A stretch of 64,000 nt of DNA. Origin: Torymus aiolomorphi. Its lineage: Eukaryota; Arthropoda; Insecta; Hymenoptera; Torymidae. The notes under the pieces were generated by a model that was not told the DNA's origin, searched no databases, and worked only from the letters and a program-made list of their open reading frames with translations. Below, piece by piece: positions 24,560-37,560 of this stretch. Positions within the stretch are counted from its first letter, which is position 1, and the number at the start of each line of letters is the position of its first letter. The translations under genes were made by a program, and so were the position numbers. Location of the stretch: NCBI GenBank assembly GCA_036365515.1, contig CM070877.1, forward strand, positions 85,100,522 to 85,164,521. The letters run 5' to 3'.

Positions 24560-25717
24560 TTTTATATGGTGCTTCCCTAATCAATTAAAACAAAGATTAG
24601 ACGGCTTAAGGAGCTCTTTCCGCTCAGAAATCGTCTTATTGAAAAATTGTTCACATTGATTTATGTAATGCGGTTCATTACATAGCAAACATTTCCTTTT
24701 CTGATTATTTTTCGCGCTTTGAGGCGATGCCTGATGAGAATAAGCCGCATGAGCATTGTCATGTTCTGGCTTTCGAGATTTTTAATTAGTAGATTGAGTT
24801 TTAGGGTTCAAAGACGATTTAGTACCGGCTTCGATGGCCTCTAGAGTGAGGGTTTGACTTGGAAGAAAAGCTTGAAGTTGCTCCATTGTGGGTGGGTCGA
24901 CACTTTACGTGTATTTAAATCAAGACGATTTAGCGTCAAGTGAGCGATTAAATCACTACCTAACGAATCAGCTCTATCAAGAGAGGCTAGTCTAGCGATG
25001 TGATTGAAAATGTTCCTATAAATATGCTTGATTTCAGATCATATATCTGACTTCATAGATTTGACCGAAAAGATTTCTGAAATATTAGAGCTAACAATAC
25101 GGCGTTGATTTTCGTAATATTCGATTAAGGCTATCCATGCTCGTTCATAATTATCACCCGAAATGGGAAGAGATTTAATTTTCTCAAGTGCATCACCTGT
25201 AAGGTGAGTGCGAAGATAATACAACTTCATAACGGACGATAAGTCCTCGCGGCGATGAATGACAGAGCCAAAAACATCCCTAAAATTTTCCCAATCAGAG
25301 AATTTACCTGAAAATTTTGGTAAATCTATTTTTGGCAATGATTGAAATGAAACATTCGTAGACTGAACAGAAATTGGAGTAACCGTACTAACGGTTGAAG
25401 TAGAGGCGCCTGTACCAATATTGGCGTTTCCCAAGATTTCCAATGAAATCAAGAAACTCATTTTTCCGGTCAAAAAAACTATCTTCAACTAGGTCAAAAA
25501 GACCACTTGTGAAATAAGCATGTTTCTTATCAAGATCCTTGAGATGCAAGATTTTCTCATGATTCACTTGAAAGGTAGTGTAATATTTCTCAAGACCGGC
25601 TAGGCGCGCCTCGGCATTACCCATAGTCATGTTGTCTTTACCCATAGATTTGAAATTTGGAAATGAATTGACGAGTTTAGCTTGGAGCAATATCTGCTTA
25701 CGGTGTAACTCCTTCAT
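24560..25717 (-). pseudogene. BEL/Pao Gag with DUF1759-type domain and zinc knuckles
   Basis: The N-terminal part (25717-25388) begins MKELHRKQILLQ. The following overlapping frame holds LPKIDLPKFSGKFSDWENFR and LTGDALEKIKSLPISGDNY, the hallmark of the BEL/Pao Gag domain known as DUF1759. Further along, CLLCNEPHYINQC and a second Cys/His cluster (CFN-stop-LGKHHIKNC) are the zinc knuckles that precede the protease in these elements. A frameshift separates the first two segments (about 25390-25490), and several stops follow. The family call is strong; the copy is not functional. Confidence 0.85.
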
Positions 25718-26059
25718 TTTGAGATCAACAGTAATTCGATTAGCAACTAACTTGACTATTTAATCTGTGGTATTGCGTTAACTACTATTGCACGCTCTAG
25801 AACAGAGCAAGAAATAGTGAGGGTAATTACAGTTAAGCCTTAACCTAGAAAAAAAAATGAACGCAATGTTGATTACTGCTGCAGTTGCTCCCCCGCTGAA
25901 TCAGTAGATGATGATCCACAACGTTGTCTGTACGGCAGCAAGACTCCAACTGGCAGTAAATTTAGCTATCCCTGCAGCGTAGTCAGCTGTTGAATCAGGA
26001 ATGAATCCAGGGAAGAGCTAGCAATTGAGGTTGCAGTCAAGATGGAGGATCAGCAAGCA

Positions 26060-26371
26060 GTAGGTAAGTTGTGATCCGCAGTTGAGAGCAACAGTGCCTC
26101 GTGTTGGGTGCAGTTGACATCCAATGAAACTGCAAGATCGAGTAATATATGTATTTGCTAGGACAGAAAATTGCATTCAAGGACCACAAAATTATCTTCG
26201 TGACGGAAGTTCAACGTTAAATCCAAATTCAGTTTAAATAAGATTAAACTCAAGAGAAATAAATCCAATTTCAAATTAAATAAATTCAGTAATATTAATC
26301 AAATAAACTCAATCTCGTGTTGTTTGAGAATGCCATAATTTATAAGTGAGCAACATGCTGTGGGTGTTACA
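26060..26371 (-). repeat. Possible 5' LTR of the BEL element
   Basis: On the minus strand, sequence beginning TGTAACACCCACAGCATG at 26371 contains a TATAAATTATGG box 27 bases in, then AT-rich sequence, and leads toward gag. This resembles an LTR start and promoter. No second LTR is in the window to confirm it, and the inner boundary is a guess. Confidence 0.35.
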
Positions 26372-26512
26372 AATAAATTTGAACAACACTTGAGTAAAAT
26401 TAAACTATAATATTATAAACTGTCTATAAATTAATTAACGATTACATGTTTTCAATTACAATTGTAGTACAAAGTTGAATAAAATTGGATATAAAGTAGT
26501 TATAAAAATGAA

Positions 26513-27931
26513 GGTGGTCCTACACCTAAAAATTTTCAAAAAATCAACTTTTTTTATTGAATTTAATTATATATGTTATTCTCAACCTAAAAAAACTAGT
26601 TTGGATCAAATATTAAAAAAATTAAAAATGATATGGTTAAAAGAGCTTACTATCTTGAAAATGACGAAAAAATTGATTTTCCTTTTTTATTTGCCTTTTC
26701 TTATAGGTTTCTGATGTACATAGGAACACGTTTACTTGTATGTGTTTTAAAATATAAAAAAAAATTATTTAAGACTTATTAGTATAAGAATTATAAAAGA
26801 AAAATAATTAAATTTAATTAACTCACTATAGGATATATAATTCAATTCAGAAGATTTATGAATTGCAATAAGTGTCAAGATGTATCTATACACATAAAAG
26901 CGACAAGCCTGCTGACAAGAGTACAGGCTTAAATCAAAGATATATTTCATATTTAATATGTGTAATCAAGTGATCATTGAAAAAATGGGCTTATCGGCTT
27001 TTATGTACTTATATACTTTTGTCTATGACAGTGATCGCTTCTTAAGTTTCGATTTGGATGATTGGGATTTCATATTTCATAAGACCTGGCGCATATTCTA
27101 CATTTATCTTAGTATTATAAATAATAATCTAACTCAGTACAATGTGTTAAAAAATGATTCAACAGTGCATGAATCAAAAGTACGAAAGAAAAACAGATTG
27201 AGCAGTAACTTTTAATGGAACGAATGCTGCTAGCTTAGCAATAACTTTTAATGGAACGGATGCATGCAAGGTACCAGAGCTTCTGTTTTAACCATTTTAT
27301 ATGGGACAACAGATAACAGATATACAGCAAAGTGAGTTTCAAAAAGGAAAAGATGGGGATCAAATGGCTGATTATTTTTGGAGTTTTATGGTATTTTTCT
27401 CTACAGGCTTATTTCTCAAAATGTCATTTTTTAAAGTTTGTCGTAACTTTTCTCTGAGACCAGTCGATGAATTTTCATGAGACAAAGTGCAAATTGTTCC
27501 TAATTTATGTAGTTATGGGTGTAAGAGTTGCAATTTTAATAATAAGTATTTTGTTTCATGGCAAAAATCGTAAAAATTCAAAAAAATGCAAAAAATTATT
27601 GCAAAAAAATCAGTTTTTGCCATGAAAAAAATACTTATACCTAAAAACCTTAAAATTGCAACTCTTACGTCCATAACTACATAAATTAGGAACAATTTTC
27701 ACTTTGTCCCATGGAAATCCATTATGCGGTCTCAGAAAAAAGTTAGAAGAAACTTTTTTTCTTGAAAATGCTATAAATGAGGATAAAATGAGTTTAAGGA
27801 CCTGTACCTTGGTTCATTTTATTCAAAATAAGTTATGTTTACAATATATTTTGATTATTTTATTATAATAATAATTTTTATCATTTTCTTAGGTAATTTT
27901 GGCCAGAAAGGCCTATAGGTGTAAGACCGCC
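26513..27931. mobile_element. Element X: TTAA-flanked non-coding transposon
   Basis: The ends are GGTGGTCCTACACCTA (left) and GGCGGTCTTACACCTA (right, read inward). The right flank is TTAA (27932-27935) and the left is TGAA, one change from TTAA. Its interior is non-coding but contains a large imperfect hairpin (about 27475-27720). It is related in inverted orientation to element Y and in part to 35870-36690. TTAA target sites are typical of piggyBac and Kolobok elements; without a transposase I cannot choose. Confidence 0.7.
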
Positions 27932-27957
27932 TTAATATAAAATTGGATGTGTGTAAT

Positions 27958-29169
27958 TGTTACAATAAATTGGTTGAGTGAGTGTTACAATTTGAGAGTG
28001 TGTTTTCTGTGTGAGTGTGGATGAGTTTTGCTGAGTTACGTTGCGAGTTACTGACGAGAGTGTTAACCATACAATAAGCAAAAAGGACACAATCAAATGT
28101 TATTGATTTGATTGTTATTGAGTCTCCAATGAGATGACACTATTAAATTTTATTGATCTAATCGTGACTGAGTACCTGGGTTCGCAGCGATTGCATTACT
28201 CCGGAATACATGAGAGAAAGCCGATGATACCGAAGTAGGTGAGTTGCGCCAGATGAGAAAATCCAGTTGAAAAAACCAGTGAAGTTCCCTCGATGAGAAC
28301 CGCCGCGAAAATACAGCAGAAGCCGCGTGAGATGTTGTCTCGTGGTGCGCTCGAAGCAGCGAGCGCCGTTGAGAAGATGCAATCTGTGTAGCCCTGCCGT
28401 ACGAGAAATTTCCATGTTGCCGGCTATACCGTGTGAAAGAGACTGCTGCGTGAGAACATGCCGTGTGAGACGACGCCGTATGAGATGTTCATGCTGAGAG
28501 CGAGCGACCACTTGAGTCTATACACCATGAGAATTGTCGAAGGTGTGAGTTTCTCCACGTTGCAGACCGTGACATGGAGAGAGTTTGTCTGAGAGTGATT
28601 TGAGTGAGAGCATCCGCCTTCTTCCTTGCCTCGTTGTCACCACGGCGAGGGTTAAATCAGCGTCTCTCCCATTTACAGGCGGAAGAGTAAGAGAGACAGC
28701 ATGAGTTCGTGTGCACCGCGATAGTAAGTATAACGTCTCAGCTGCTCTGCATCGACGCTGCGCTGTGCTACCGCGCCGCGGCGACGCAGTGAATATAGCA
28801 AATTCACGCAGCGGTGAACCAGTAAGTATAGCCAATTCGAGCGCGACCGCGGGAAGCTTGAAAGTTGCGCAATTCCCAAACACGCGTAATTATTAATATT
28901 ACAAAGTAGAGACTAGAAGGACTAGTCGACAATCGCAAGGATGAAAATCAATAAAATTGGAATGATACGTGGGTTCACGCAATGGGCCGATGTATCCGTG
29001 CGCTATTCTTGTGCGCCGCCGGTGAACTCGTACGGTAGCAATGCAAGCTGAGCCGGTGAACTCGTCTGCGTGTTGATCCGTTGCACGATTATGCGTCTTG
29101 ATACATGATTGTGTCTCGTGCGGTACGATTGTGCCTCTTGATACACGATTGTGCCCCGTGCACGTAACA
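27958..29169 (+). repeat. LTR-like segment (possible solo LTR)
   Basis: It is bounded by TGTTAC at 27958 and GTAACA at 29169, with short TAAT words at both flanks. An AATAAA signal lies near 28950. Its GC content is clearly above the surrounding AT-rich sequence. Near the end, a word like ACGATTGTGCCTCTTGATAC is repeated imperfectly (29080-29165). No internal coding region adjoins, so a solo LTR is a guess. The open frames in it look like chance. Confidence 0.35.
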
Positions 29170-29541
29170 CTAATTATAATACGCTAATATAATATCTACA
29201 CGTACCACTAATTATATATATATAACACTAATTATAATATTAGGTTTCAAAACAGGCAAAAAAAAGACTAATTTGACTGGCCTATAGTAAATTAGCTTAC
29301 GATTTCGCAAAAAAAAAAGTTATAACAATTTAAAACAAAAAAATGCCAATTTTTTCGACATTTTTCTGTAAAATCGTATATTTTGACATAGAAAAAGATA
29401 ATACTGATCATTACCAACACTATTAATCGTGTATTTTTTATCAGACCTTTATTTTGCCATTAGAATTAAGGCGGTCTTACACCTAGTGGCTTCTGAGATC
29501 GAAATGCGCTATAAAAAAGAAAAATGTAGTTTAAACAAAAT

Positions 29542-29646
<105 letters not shown>

Positions 29647-31135
29647 TATTTCTGATAATATGGCCCAAGACTTAATCTGTAGACCAATTTTACTCAGAGC
29701 TATAGCATTTTTAATTTTTTTCAATTGGCGTAACTTTAAAAAAAAAACTATTCCATTGATTTTCATGGGAGAGGAACTAAATTACTTGAAATTCATGCAG
29801 TTATGGCAGGAAGAATTGGAAAAATAAAATTTCTGAAAATTAATATTTTTTTTATGGAAAAAACTGCTTTAAATTCATGAATTTTATGAATTTTTATGTT
29901 TTTTTGTGGATTTTACTATTTTAAAATTATTTAATAAGATATTTTTCATATTTCCAACTCTTCCTGCCATAGATAAATAAATTTCAAGTAATTCAGGCCT
30001 TCTCCCATCAAAATCAATGGAATAGTTTTCTTTTTAAAGTAACGCCAAACTTTAAAAAATGACATTTTGAGAAATAAGCCTACAAAGAAAAATACCATAA
30101 AACTTCAAAAATAACCAGCCATTAGGTTCCCAATTTTTTTTCCTTCATGAAACTCAGTTTCCTGTATACCTAAGATATGTTCTTCTATATAAATATGTTG
30201 AAACAGAAGCTCTGGCACCTTGCATGCATCCGTTCCTTTAAAAGTTATTGCTAATCTAACAGCATGCGTTCCATTCAAAGTTATTGCTAACAATCTGTCC
30301 TTCGCTTTTGTACTTTTCATTCATCCACTGTTGAGTCACTTTTTAACACATTGTACTGAGTTATATTATTATTTATTATACTAAGATTAATGTAGAATAT
30401 GCAGCAGGTCTTATGAAATATGAAATCCTAATCGCAACTTAAGAAGCCATCACTGTTATGGCCAAAAGTACATAAATACATAAAAGCCGATAAGCCCATT
30501 TTGTCAATGATCACTTGATTACGCATATTGTATATTAAATATATCTTGAATTCAAGCCTATATTATATATTTATTGTGTGCTAAGCAGGCTTGCCGCTTT
30601 TCTGCGTAGATACATCTTGACACTTATTGTAATTCACAACTCTTCTGAGTTGAATTATATCCTATAATAAGCTAAACTCAATTATTTCACTTTCATCTTT
30701 TTTAGAAAAAAGATGTATTTATTTTTATCCGTAAATAATTATTACAGCTTCTTCCTTCGAATACTTAACTAAATCCACTTGTTTTTCTGTATTAACTTTC
30801 ATACAGCAATCTCATGCATCTTGAACTGAAGCTATAATTTCCAAATTTAAACAAAACTGTCACTGCACGCTTGTATTATAATCACAATTATAATAGTATA
30901 TTACATATATATCGTCACATATAATTCATTAAATTTTCAGTCCTAAATTCACTTATGAATACAAATAATGAAACATTATGAAAAAAATCTTTCTATTTGA
31001 GGAAGCCAAAACTCTGCAAAACAAACTGTTGAAATCACATAGTTATGTATCTCTGCTCATTTGAGCTTTTGAGCTGTCAGCTGTGCGGCTGTGCCACTGT
31101 GTTTACACTGGCATTAGCTATATATGAGGCGTTTC

Positions 31136-31634
31136 ACGTCAGCTCTCCAGGCGCGGCGCGCGAGCGCGAAATCATGCTGTTTTCAGCTTGTGTTTGAAGG
31201 GCTAAGATGTATCTAAAAAAAATAATCCCCAAGTGATTTCGATGTCTTTTTTCCTCAGCTTTCCGATGGTGCTATTAGTTTCTCAAAATTTTTCAATTCT
31301 AAGTATTTCTTGAATAATATCTCGAAAAAATCAAAAAATCCCTATGTAGAAAAAGGCTATATCCATGTAAAATTTCCTCCTCTTTCGATCTAGCAGGTCA
31401 AAAAAAATATTAAAAATATAGTTTTTGAGATGTAACACGTTTTATGTTTTTTTGAGGTTAGAATTGAAAAATTTTGAGAAAATAATAGCACCATCGGAAA
31501 GCTGAGGAAAAAATACATCGAAATCACTTGGGGATTATTTTTTTTAGATACATCTTAGCCCTTCAAACACAAGCTGAAAACAGCATGATTTCGCGCTCGC
31601 GCGCCGCGCCTAGAGAGCTGACGTCGAACGCCTC
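31136..31634. mobile_element. MITE of the element-B family
   Basis: It starts GAGGCGTTTCACGTCA, identical to the ends of element B, and ends with its near-perfect inverted copy. Both flanks are ATATAT (31130-31135 and 31635-31640). The arms pair over about 170 bp (GCGCGCGAGCGCGAAATCAT, CCTCAGCTTTCC, GATGGTGCTATTA). No coding capacity. It is a non-autonomous derivative that fixes the 6-bp duplication for this transposon group. Confidence 0.85.
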
Positions 31635-32750
31635 ATATATAGGTATAGGTACAAAAGGGAGTATTAATATAGTGAATTGCTGTCAAATTTCGGTCACGGA
31701 ATGGTCACCTTACTAGAAGCAGAAGTGGGAAATGGTCACAAGACGATTCCACTGGATTTCGAATTCCACAATATGGTTTATTTAATTTTTATAATAAATA
31801 CTGTATGTGAATTTAATTATTTTTTGTATCCTTATATAAGGAGATATATAAGTATATACTTATATAAATAATGTTTTTTGATATTTTATAACACATTTAA
31901 GTAAATAACGTTTTCCTATCAGAAGTCTATAAAAAGGCAAAAAACAAGAAAATCAATTTTCTCGTCATTTTAAAGATAGTAAGCTCTTTCAGCGGTTTAT
32001 TTAAAATTTTTTTAATTATTGATCCAAACTATAGTTTTTTTAGGTTGGAAATAACATATATAATCAAAAAATTCAATAAAAAAAATTTGATTTTTTCAAA
32101 ATTTGTAGGTGTAAGACCGCTTTAAAAAGAAAAAATGGTTGCTCCAAGATGGCGCCTGAAAGTGATGATTTTTTATTTTCTCGCAGAAATATCAACTGTT
32201 TCACCATTATGCGAGCATCTATCAGTATATAACGATAGAATGAATGATAAATATGGATAAAAAAGTTATGATCATGGTTTGTGAATATCATTCTGACTTC
32301 AAAAAACTTCATTCCTAATCTCGAATTTTATTCAATACCTAAAAATAATTGATTCAAAATCATTGTTATCGCATTCTTTAGGCGTCAATATATATTTTGC
32401 CGTTGCTTGACTCTCACCGCGGGAAGGTAAACGCCATTTGGAGTCTTTTTTTTTTATTTTTTCTCTTTTTTATTTTATTTTAAAATTTTAATTTTTTAAT
32501 TTTTTTTTTATTTTATCATTTTTCTTCACTTTCCGGCGCCATCTTGGAGCAGCCTTTTTTTTTAATTCTATTGGGAAAGAAAGATCTGATAAAAAATATG
32601 CGATTAATTACTTTGGTAATGATCAGTATTATCTTTTTCTATGTCAAAATATACGATTTTAACGGAAAAATGTCGAAAAAATTGGTATTTTTTTTGTTTT
32701 AAATTGTTATAACTTTTTTTGCGAAATCGTAGGCTAATTGACTTTACGGC

Positions 32751-34600
32751 ATTCGAAAGAGGAGATACGAAACTATTGATATATGTTCATTTGATTTTTT
32801 TTAACGACGTTTAGTAAAAAAGTTACAGGGCAAAATGTTGTGTTTAATTTTTATCCATTTGGGATAAAAAGGGTTAAACATTTTGGAAAATTATCGTACG
32901 CAAATATGCGTTGCAGCCATCGATTTCTGTTGAAAATTCTATATCGGAATATATTACCAACATACATATTTCCAATATTTTCCGAATATTTTTCCAATAT
33001 ATTCTCAATATTCTATTATGTTAGGTTTAAAAGAGTTTGGCGGAGGTTTAAAACGAGGAAAAAAAACATCATGTCCTGGCTTTGGGGTACGGGATTGAAA
33101 AATCTATTTGCCAGTAAAAGCTCGATCCTATTTTTGTAATTGGAATTCTTGCTGAAAGTATGGCTTAAATTATGGCTAGAGGTATGGCTGAAAGTATGGC
33201 TTAAAGTACGGCTGAAAGTATGGGTTAAAGTAGGGCTGGAAGTATAGCTGAAAGTATGGGTTAAAGTGTGGCTGGAGGTATGGCTTAAAGCATGGCTGGA
33301 AGTATGGCTGAAAGTATGAGTTTGGCGGAGGTTTAAAACGAGGAAAAAAAACATCATGTCCTGGCTTTGGGGTACGGGATTGAAAAATCTATTTGCCAGT
33401 AAAAGCTCGATCCTATTTTTGTAATTGGAATTCTTGCTGAAAGTATGGCTTAAATTATGGCTAGAGATATGGCTGAAAGTATGGCTTAAAGTACGGCTGA
33501 AAGTATGGGTTAAAGTAGGGCTGGAAGTATAGCTGAAAGTATGGGTTAAAGTGTGGCTGGAGGTATGGCTTAAAGCATGGCTGGAAGTATGGCTGAAAGT
33601 ATGAGTTAAAGTACGGCTGGAAGTATGGCTTAAAGTATGGCTTAAAGGGATGTGAGTACCGACGTTATTTTTCAAACGAGCATAACTCACGCAAATATCA
33701 ATAGAATTATCCAGAAAAAAATCTGCATATAGTGTTTGCATGTACGGAGCGCTTGACAGACGTCTTTTTCCAAATAAATGTTTGAATGTTGATTTAAAAA
33801 AATATTGAAATTAGGGTTGCACATCCCCTTAAAGTATGGCTTAAAGAATGGGTGGAAGTATGGCTGAAAATATGGCTTAAAGTATGGCTGGAAGTATGGC
33901 TGGAACTATGGCTGGAAGTATGGCTGGAAGTATGGCTGGAAGTATGGCTGGAAGTATGGCTTCAGGCATTCGAAAGAGGAAATCCGAAACTATTGATATA
34001 TGCACATTTGAAATATTTTTAACGACGTTTAGTAAAAAGTTACAGGGCAAAAAGTTGTGTTTAAATTTTGTCCATTTGGGACGAAAAGGGTTAAGATGTC
34101 CATAACTGTAATAAAAAGCTAAAACAGGTCTCGTCTCCTGGCTTTGGGATAGAATATCGGCGAATATACCAGATAGTAAAAGCTACGGCTGTTTTCATCT
34201 GAACAGAAAACAATGGCTGTAACGCTCATTTGCAGTGTCCGTATTTTGGGGAATTAAAACTATATAATCTAAAGGCCAGTGTAGAAAGTCATGCCGGATT
34301 TTTTAACAGAAATTGATCGCTGCCACGCACATTTGCTCATGATAATATTACAAAAGTTCAAGCAATCCAGACTAATGAAAAGGCCTCGAGACCTGGCTTT
34401 GGACCAAAATATCGGCGAAATTTCCATAGTTAATTAAAGCTCGCCTATTTTTCCACTGAAATCGATGGTTGCAAACCACATTTGCATATGGTTTGTTTTT
34501 CATAGTGATTAAGCAATCAGTTAGAATGAAAAACCAAAAAGGTCTTCGTGTCTTGAGATTTAACCGTATCTTTTCCATTTTCGAAATGGAAAAAATACAA
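32751..34600. repeat. Tandem duplication and minisatellite field
   Basis: A ~288-bp block (about 33031-33318) is repeated almost exactly at about 33319-33606. It ends in a minisatellite of 12-bp units like ATGGCTGGAAGT / ATGGCTGAAAGT that reappears at 33830-33960. The motif CCTGGCTTTGGG recurs near 33076, 33364, 34137 and 34393, so a more decayed array of the same origin continues to about 34600. The long minus-strand frame of Ser/His/Thr repeats is a by-product, not a gene. Confidence 0.8.
33656..33828. mobile_element. 173-bp TTAA MITE
   Basis: Its ends are AGGGATGTG and CACATCCCC, with TTAA immediately on both sides (33652-33655 and 33829-33832). It interrupts the 12-bp minisatellite, which resumes unchanged on the other side. 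Confidence 0.75.
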
Positions 34601-35869
34601 GGTTAATCTAAAAATGTTTCATTTTAGCCATATCTAGTCTAATGTTTAATTGGTCACGGGCAGTGTCCTTACGGGTGTTTAATTCCTCGCCGGACTTTTA
34701 TTTTAAATGTTTACGTACTTTTAATTTTGGGTATAAATGAAGTTTCTTATTTTTGAAATGTGATGTACAAGGAATATTCTTTCATTTTTAATCAATAAGT
34801 ATGATAACAACAATAATTAATTAATTATCTTATATTACCTCAGTATTTGTGATTTAGCTTCTATGGTGCATACTTCATATTTTATTTTTTATCTACCACT
34901 TATAGTCTGTAAAAATCCTATTTAATCAATCATCTTTTTTATTTATTATCTGTTTTCATTGCTTAAATTAGTTTGGCCTCAAAGTTACAATTTGGTCATG
35001 TGTATACGATCGTAATGGTAAATAATATAATTTTCCTTTAAAAGCTAGGTCCTTTAAAAATAGGAAGGGAGCCCCTCTTGAATTAAAACTTAGTTAAGAC
35101 CTCGCACGTGTGTTTCTTCCTATGTGTATTGGCAGTTAAGACAATGCTTCTATTAAATTAAGCCTGCAGAAAGGCAGTGTCAGAACATAACACGCACATG
35201 CGCGACACGAGCTCAACTACGGCCGTGTATCCGCGCGCTACGGTTAATACGACGCGACGTGACTCGCACTGGCGCCATCTCTGGACACCTCTGCAAATTT
35301 CTGCCCTTTGTAAACATTGCTCGCTAGCCTACGTGTTACGTTGTACGCTACAGTAATTATATATACATGAAATAAATAGGTATCGATGAAAACATCACAA
35401 ATCTCATGTTATTATGTTATATGAATGAACATCTAGTGTCTATGCTTGATTTAGTTGTGATCAGCTATTGCATGCTGAACTTGCCTCTTGTATGCTAGTC
35501 TTATTTTCGAAAGTGTGGCGTTTTCCGTGTTTCGCTTTCTCGAACGCGAGTTTTTCGTCCAAGCCCAAGTGAAATATTCAATTTTCAAACTGCACTGAAT
35601 AAGTATTATTACATGAAATGCTATCGGGTAAAGGTGGTATAGCCTCCAAATTGAATAAACTACAACACACTAATACACAAGCCGTACCAGATATATTTTT
35701 CAAAAAAATAATTTTTTTACTTTTTTTGTTTGGCATCTTATGATAATTTTGATAGTGCCATTCGATTCCTTGGGTCCGAAAACACAGACTTTGATGAATT
35801 TATCAATTTGGCTGAGAGAAAATGTCGTGTATGTTTTCGAATGGTAACCCGGTATACTATAAATATACA
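34601..35869. other. No feature recognised
   Basis: AT-rich sequence with a slightly GC-richer patch (35160-35350). I see no gene, paired ends or clear repeat. Confidence 0.5.
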
Positions 35870-36690
35870 CTATTTATAATAAACTGGCCCAAGGCTTAAT
35901 CTGTAGACCAATTTTACTCAGAGATATTGCATTTTCAATTTTTTGTCATTGGCGTTACTTTTTGAGAAAAATATTCCATGGAGTTTCATGGTAGAAGGCC
36001 TAACTTACTTGAAGCTCATGCAGTTATGGTCCGAAGAGTTGAAATTATAAGATTTCCTGAAGGAAATAATTTTTGTATGGAAAAAACTGCTTTTAATTCA
36101 TGAATTTAACGAATTTTTACGTTTTTTATGGTTTTTAACATTTTTAAATTATTCTTTTCAGAAAATGTTATACTTTCAACTCTTCAGGACATAACTACAT
36201 AAATTTTAAATAATTTAGGACTTATCCCATGAAAATCCATGGAACAGTTGTTTTAAAGAGAAACGCTAAACTTTAAAAAATTAAATTTTGAGAAATAAGC
36301 CTACAAATAAAAATACCATAAAACTTCAAAAATAATCAGCCATTAGATCTCCTACTTTCTTCCCTTCTTGAAACTCACTTTCCTGTATACCTGAGATATG
36401 TTCTCCCATATAAAATGGTTAAAACAGAAGCTCTGGCACTTCTCATGTGTTCATATATTATAATGTTATCCGAGCAACATCCGCTACACTAAAAGTTATT
36501 GCTAACAATCTGTACTTTTCGGTACTTTTGATTAATCCATTATTGAGTCACTTTTTAACACATCGCGCTGAGTTATATTATTATTTCGAATACTGGAATA
36601 AATGTAGAATATGAACCAGATCTTATGAAATATGAAATTCCAATCAAAACTTAAGAAGACAAAATTATCATAGCCAAAAGTATATATCCA
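35870..36690. repeat. Partial third copy of the X/Y repeat family
   Basis: Words such as CCTACAAATAAAAATACCAT, AAACTTCAAAAATAATCAGC and CAGAAGCTCTGGCAC occur in the same order as in element Y (30080-30230), and inverted in X. The TTAA-adjacent ends are not visible, so this is a fragment. Confidence 0.65.
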
Positions 36691-36787
36691 AAATTACTTA
36701 ATTATGTATCGATTAATAAAAAAAAGCAATAGCGCGTACATTGTAGTGTAGCTTATGTATCAGTTTCAAAAAGAGTAACTGGAAGTC

Positions 36788-36862
36788 TTTATAGGTGAGT
36801 GATTAGAGCGTCCGACTGCCGTGCCAAGGGTCCCGAGTTCGATTCCCAGTGTCTGCAAAAAT
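36788..36862 (+). ncRNA. tRNA-like Pol III unit (SINE head or decayed tRNA)
   Basis: GAGTTCGATTCCCAG is a good Pol III B box (T-arm). TAGGTGAGTGATTAGAGCG about 45 bases upstream resembles an A box (D-arm). A T6 run follows at about 36862. The T stem pairs poorly and an acceptor stem cannot be drawn cleanly, so it is more likely a SINE head or pseudogene than a working tRNA. Confidence 0.5.
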
Positions 36863-37139
36863 TTTTTCATTTCTAAATTCAATGTTTTTCTTTCATATAT
36901 ATATATGTAGAAAAAGAAAAAATGTGCTGTGACGTCGAATGTCACTTAGGGTTTTTATGTAGAATTAAACGATTAATTTTACGCTCCTTTTTAGGCAGGA
37001 CTTCGTCCTATACCAAGGTTGGAGCCAGTTAATAGGGAATAAACTCCTTCTAATAGGTTCTGACTTAATTATTAATTATCTCGATTCTACCAGTGCTTAT
37101 AGTTCTTGATTTAAGATCTAAAACGGTCTAAATAGATAA

Positions 37140-37560
37140 ACTAATCCGAAAGCATAAGAGCCCGGTATAACCAACTCGAAAGCATAAAGCCCGGTAGAAA
37201 AATTAATCTCAGAGGTAGAACCGCATAATATGCAGAGACTTTGGTGCATGTATTAATCTTTATAGTTTAATCTCAGAGGCAGTTGCGTATGATATTAGAG
37301 GTTTGGTGCATGTATTAATGTCGAAACGTACCCGAAAACATAAAAACCCGATAGAACCAACCCGAAAGCATAAAGCCCGGTAGAAAGATTAATCTTAGAG
37401 GCAGAACCGCATAGTATTCAGAGGTTTTGGTGCATGTATTAATCTTTAGAGATTAATCTCAGAGGAAGTTGCACATGATATTAAAGGTTTGCTGCCTGTA
37501 TTAATTTTGAAACGTACCCAGAAGCATAAAAAGCCCGGTACAAAAGCATAGATATCTATT
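37140..37560. repeat. Two-copy ~185-bp repeat with CCCGGTA words
   Basis: AGCATAAAGCCCGGTAGAAA, TTAATCTCAGAGGCAG and GGTGCATGTATTAAT each occur two or more times in the same order (about 37160-37320 and 37345-37500). A further partial copy lies at 37510-37560. No coding. Confidence 0.75.

Larger units (their letters stand above)
22821..26371 (-). mobile_element. BEL/Pao LTR retrotransposon remnant, truncated in RT by the Gypsy insertion
   Basis: On the minus strand, Gag (25717 leftward), zinc knuckles (about 24720-24600), protease (about 24330) and RT (23590 leftward) are in BEL/Pao order. The frame ends at 22820 where the Gypsy LTR begins, inside RT. To the right, 25718-26371 is leader plus a possible LTR. 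Many stops make it dead. Confidence 0.85.

Noticed and set aside
28158..28896. Several overlapping frames on both strands in a GC-richer stretch
   Set aside because: No motif in any frame and no consistent frame preference; GC-rich DNA has fewer stops. More likely part of an LTR-like segment.
33016..33741. Long minus-strand frame of Ser/His/Thr repeats (241 aa)
   Set aside because: It is a translation of the 12-bp minisatellite and the duplicated block; the repeat unit length is a multiple of three, so it stays open by chance.
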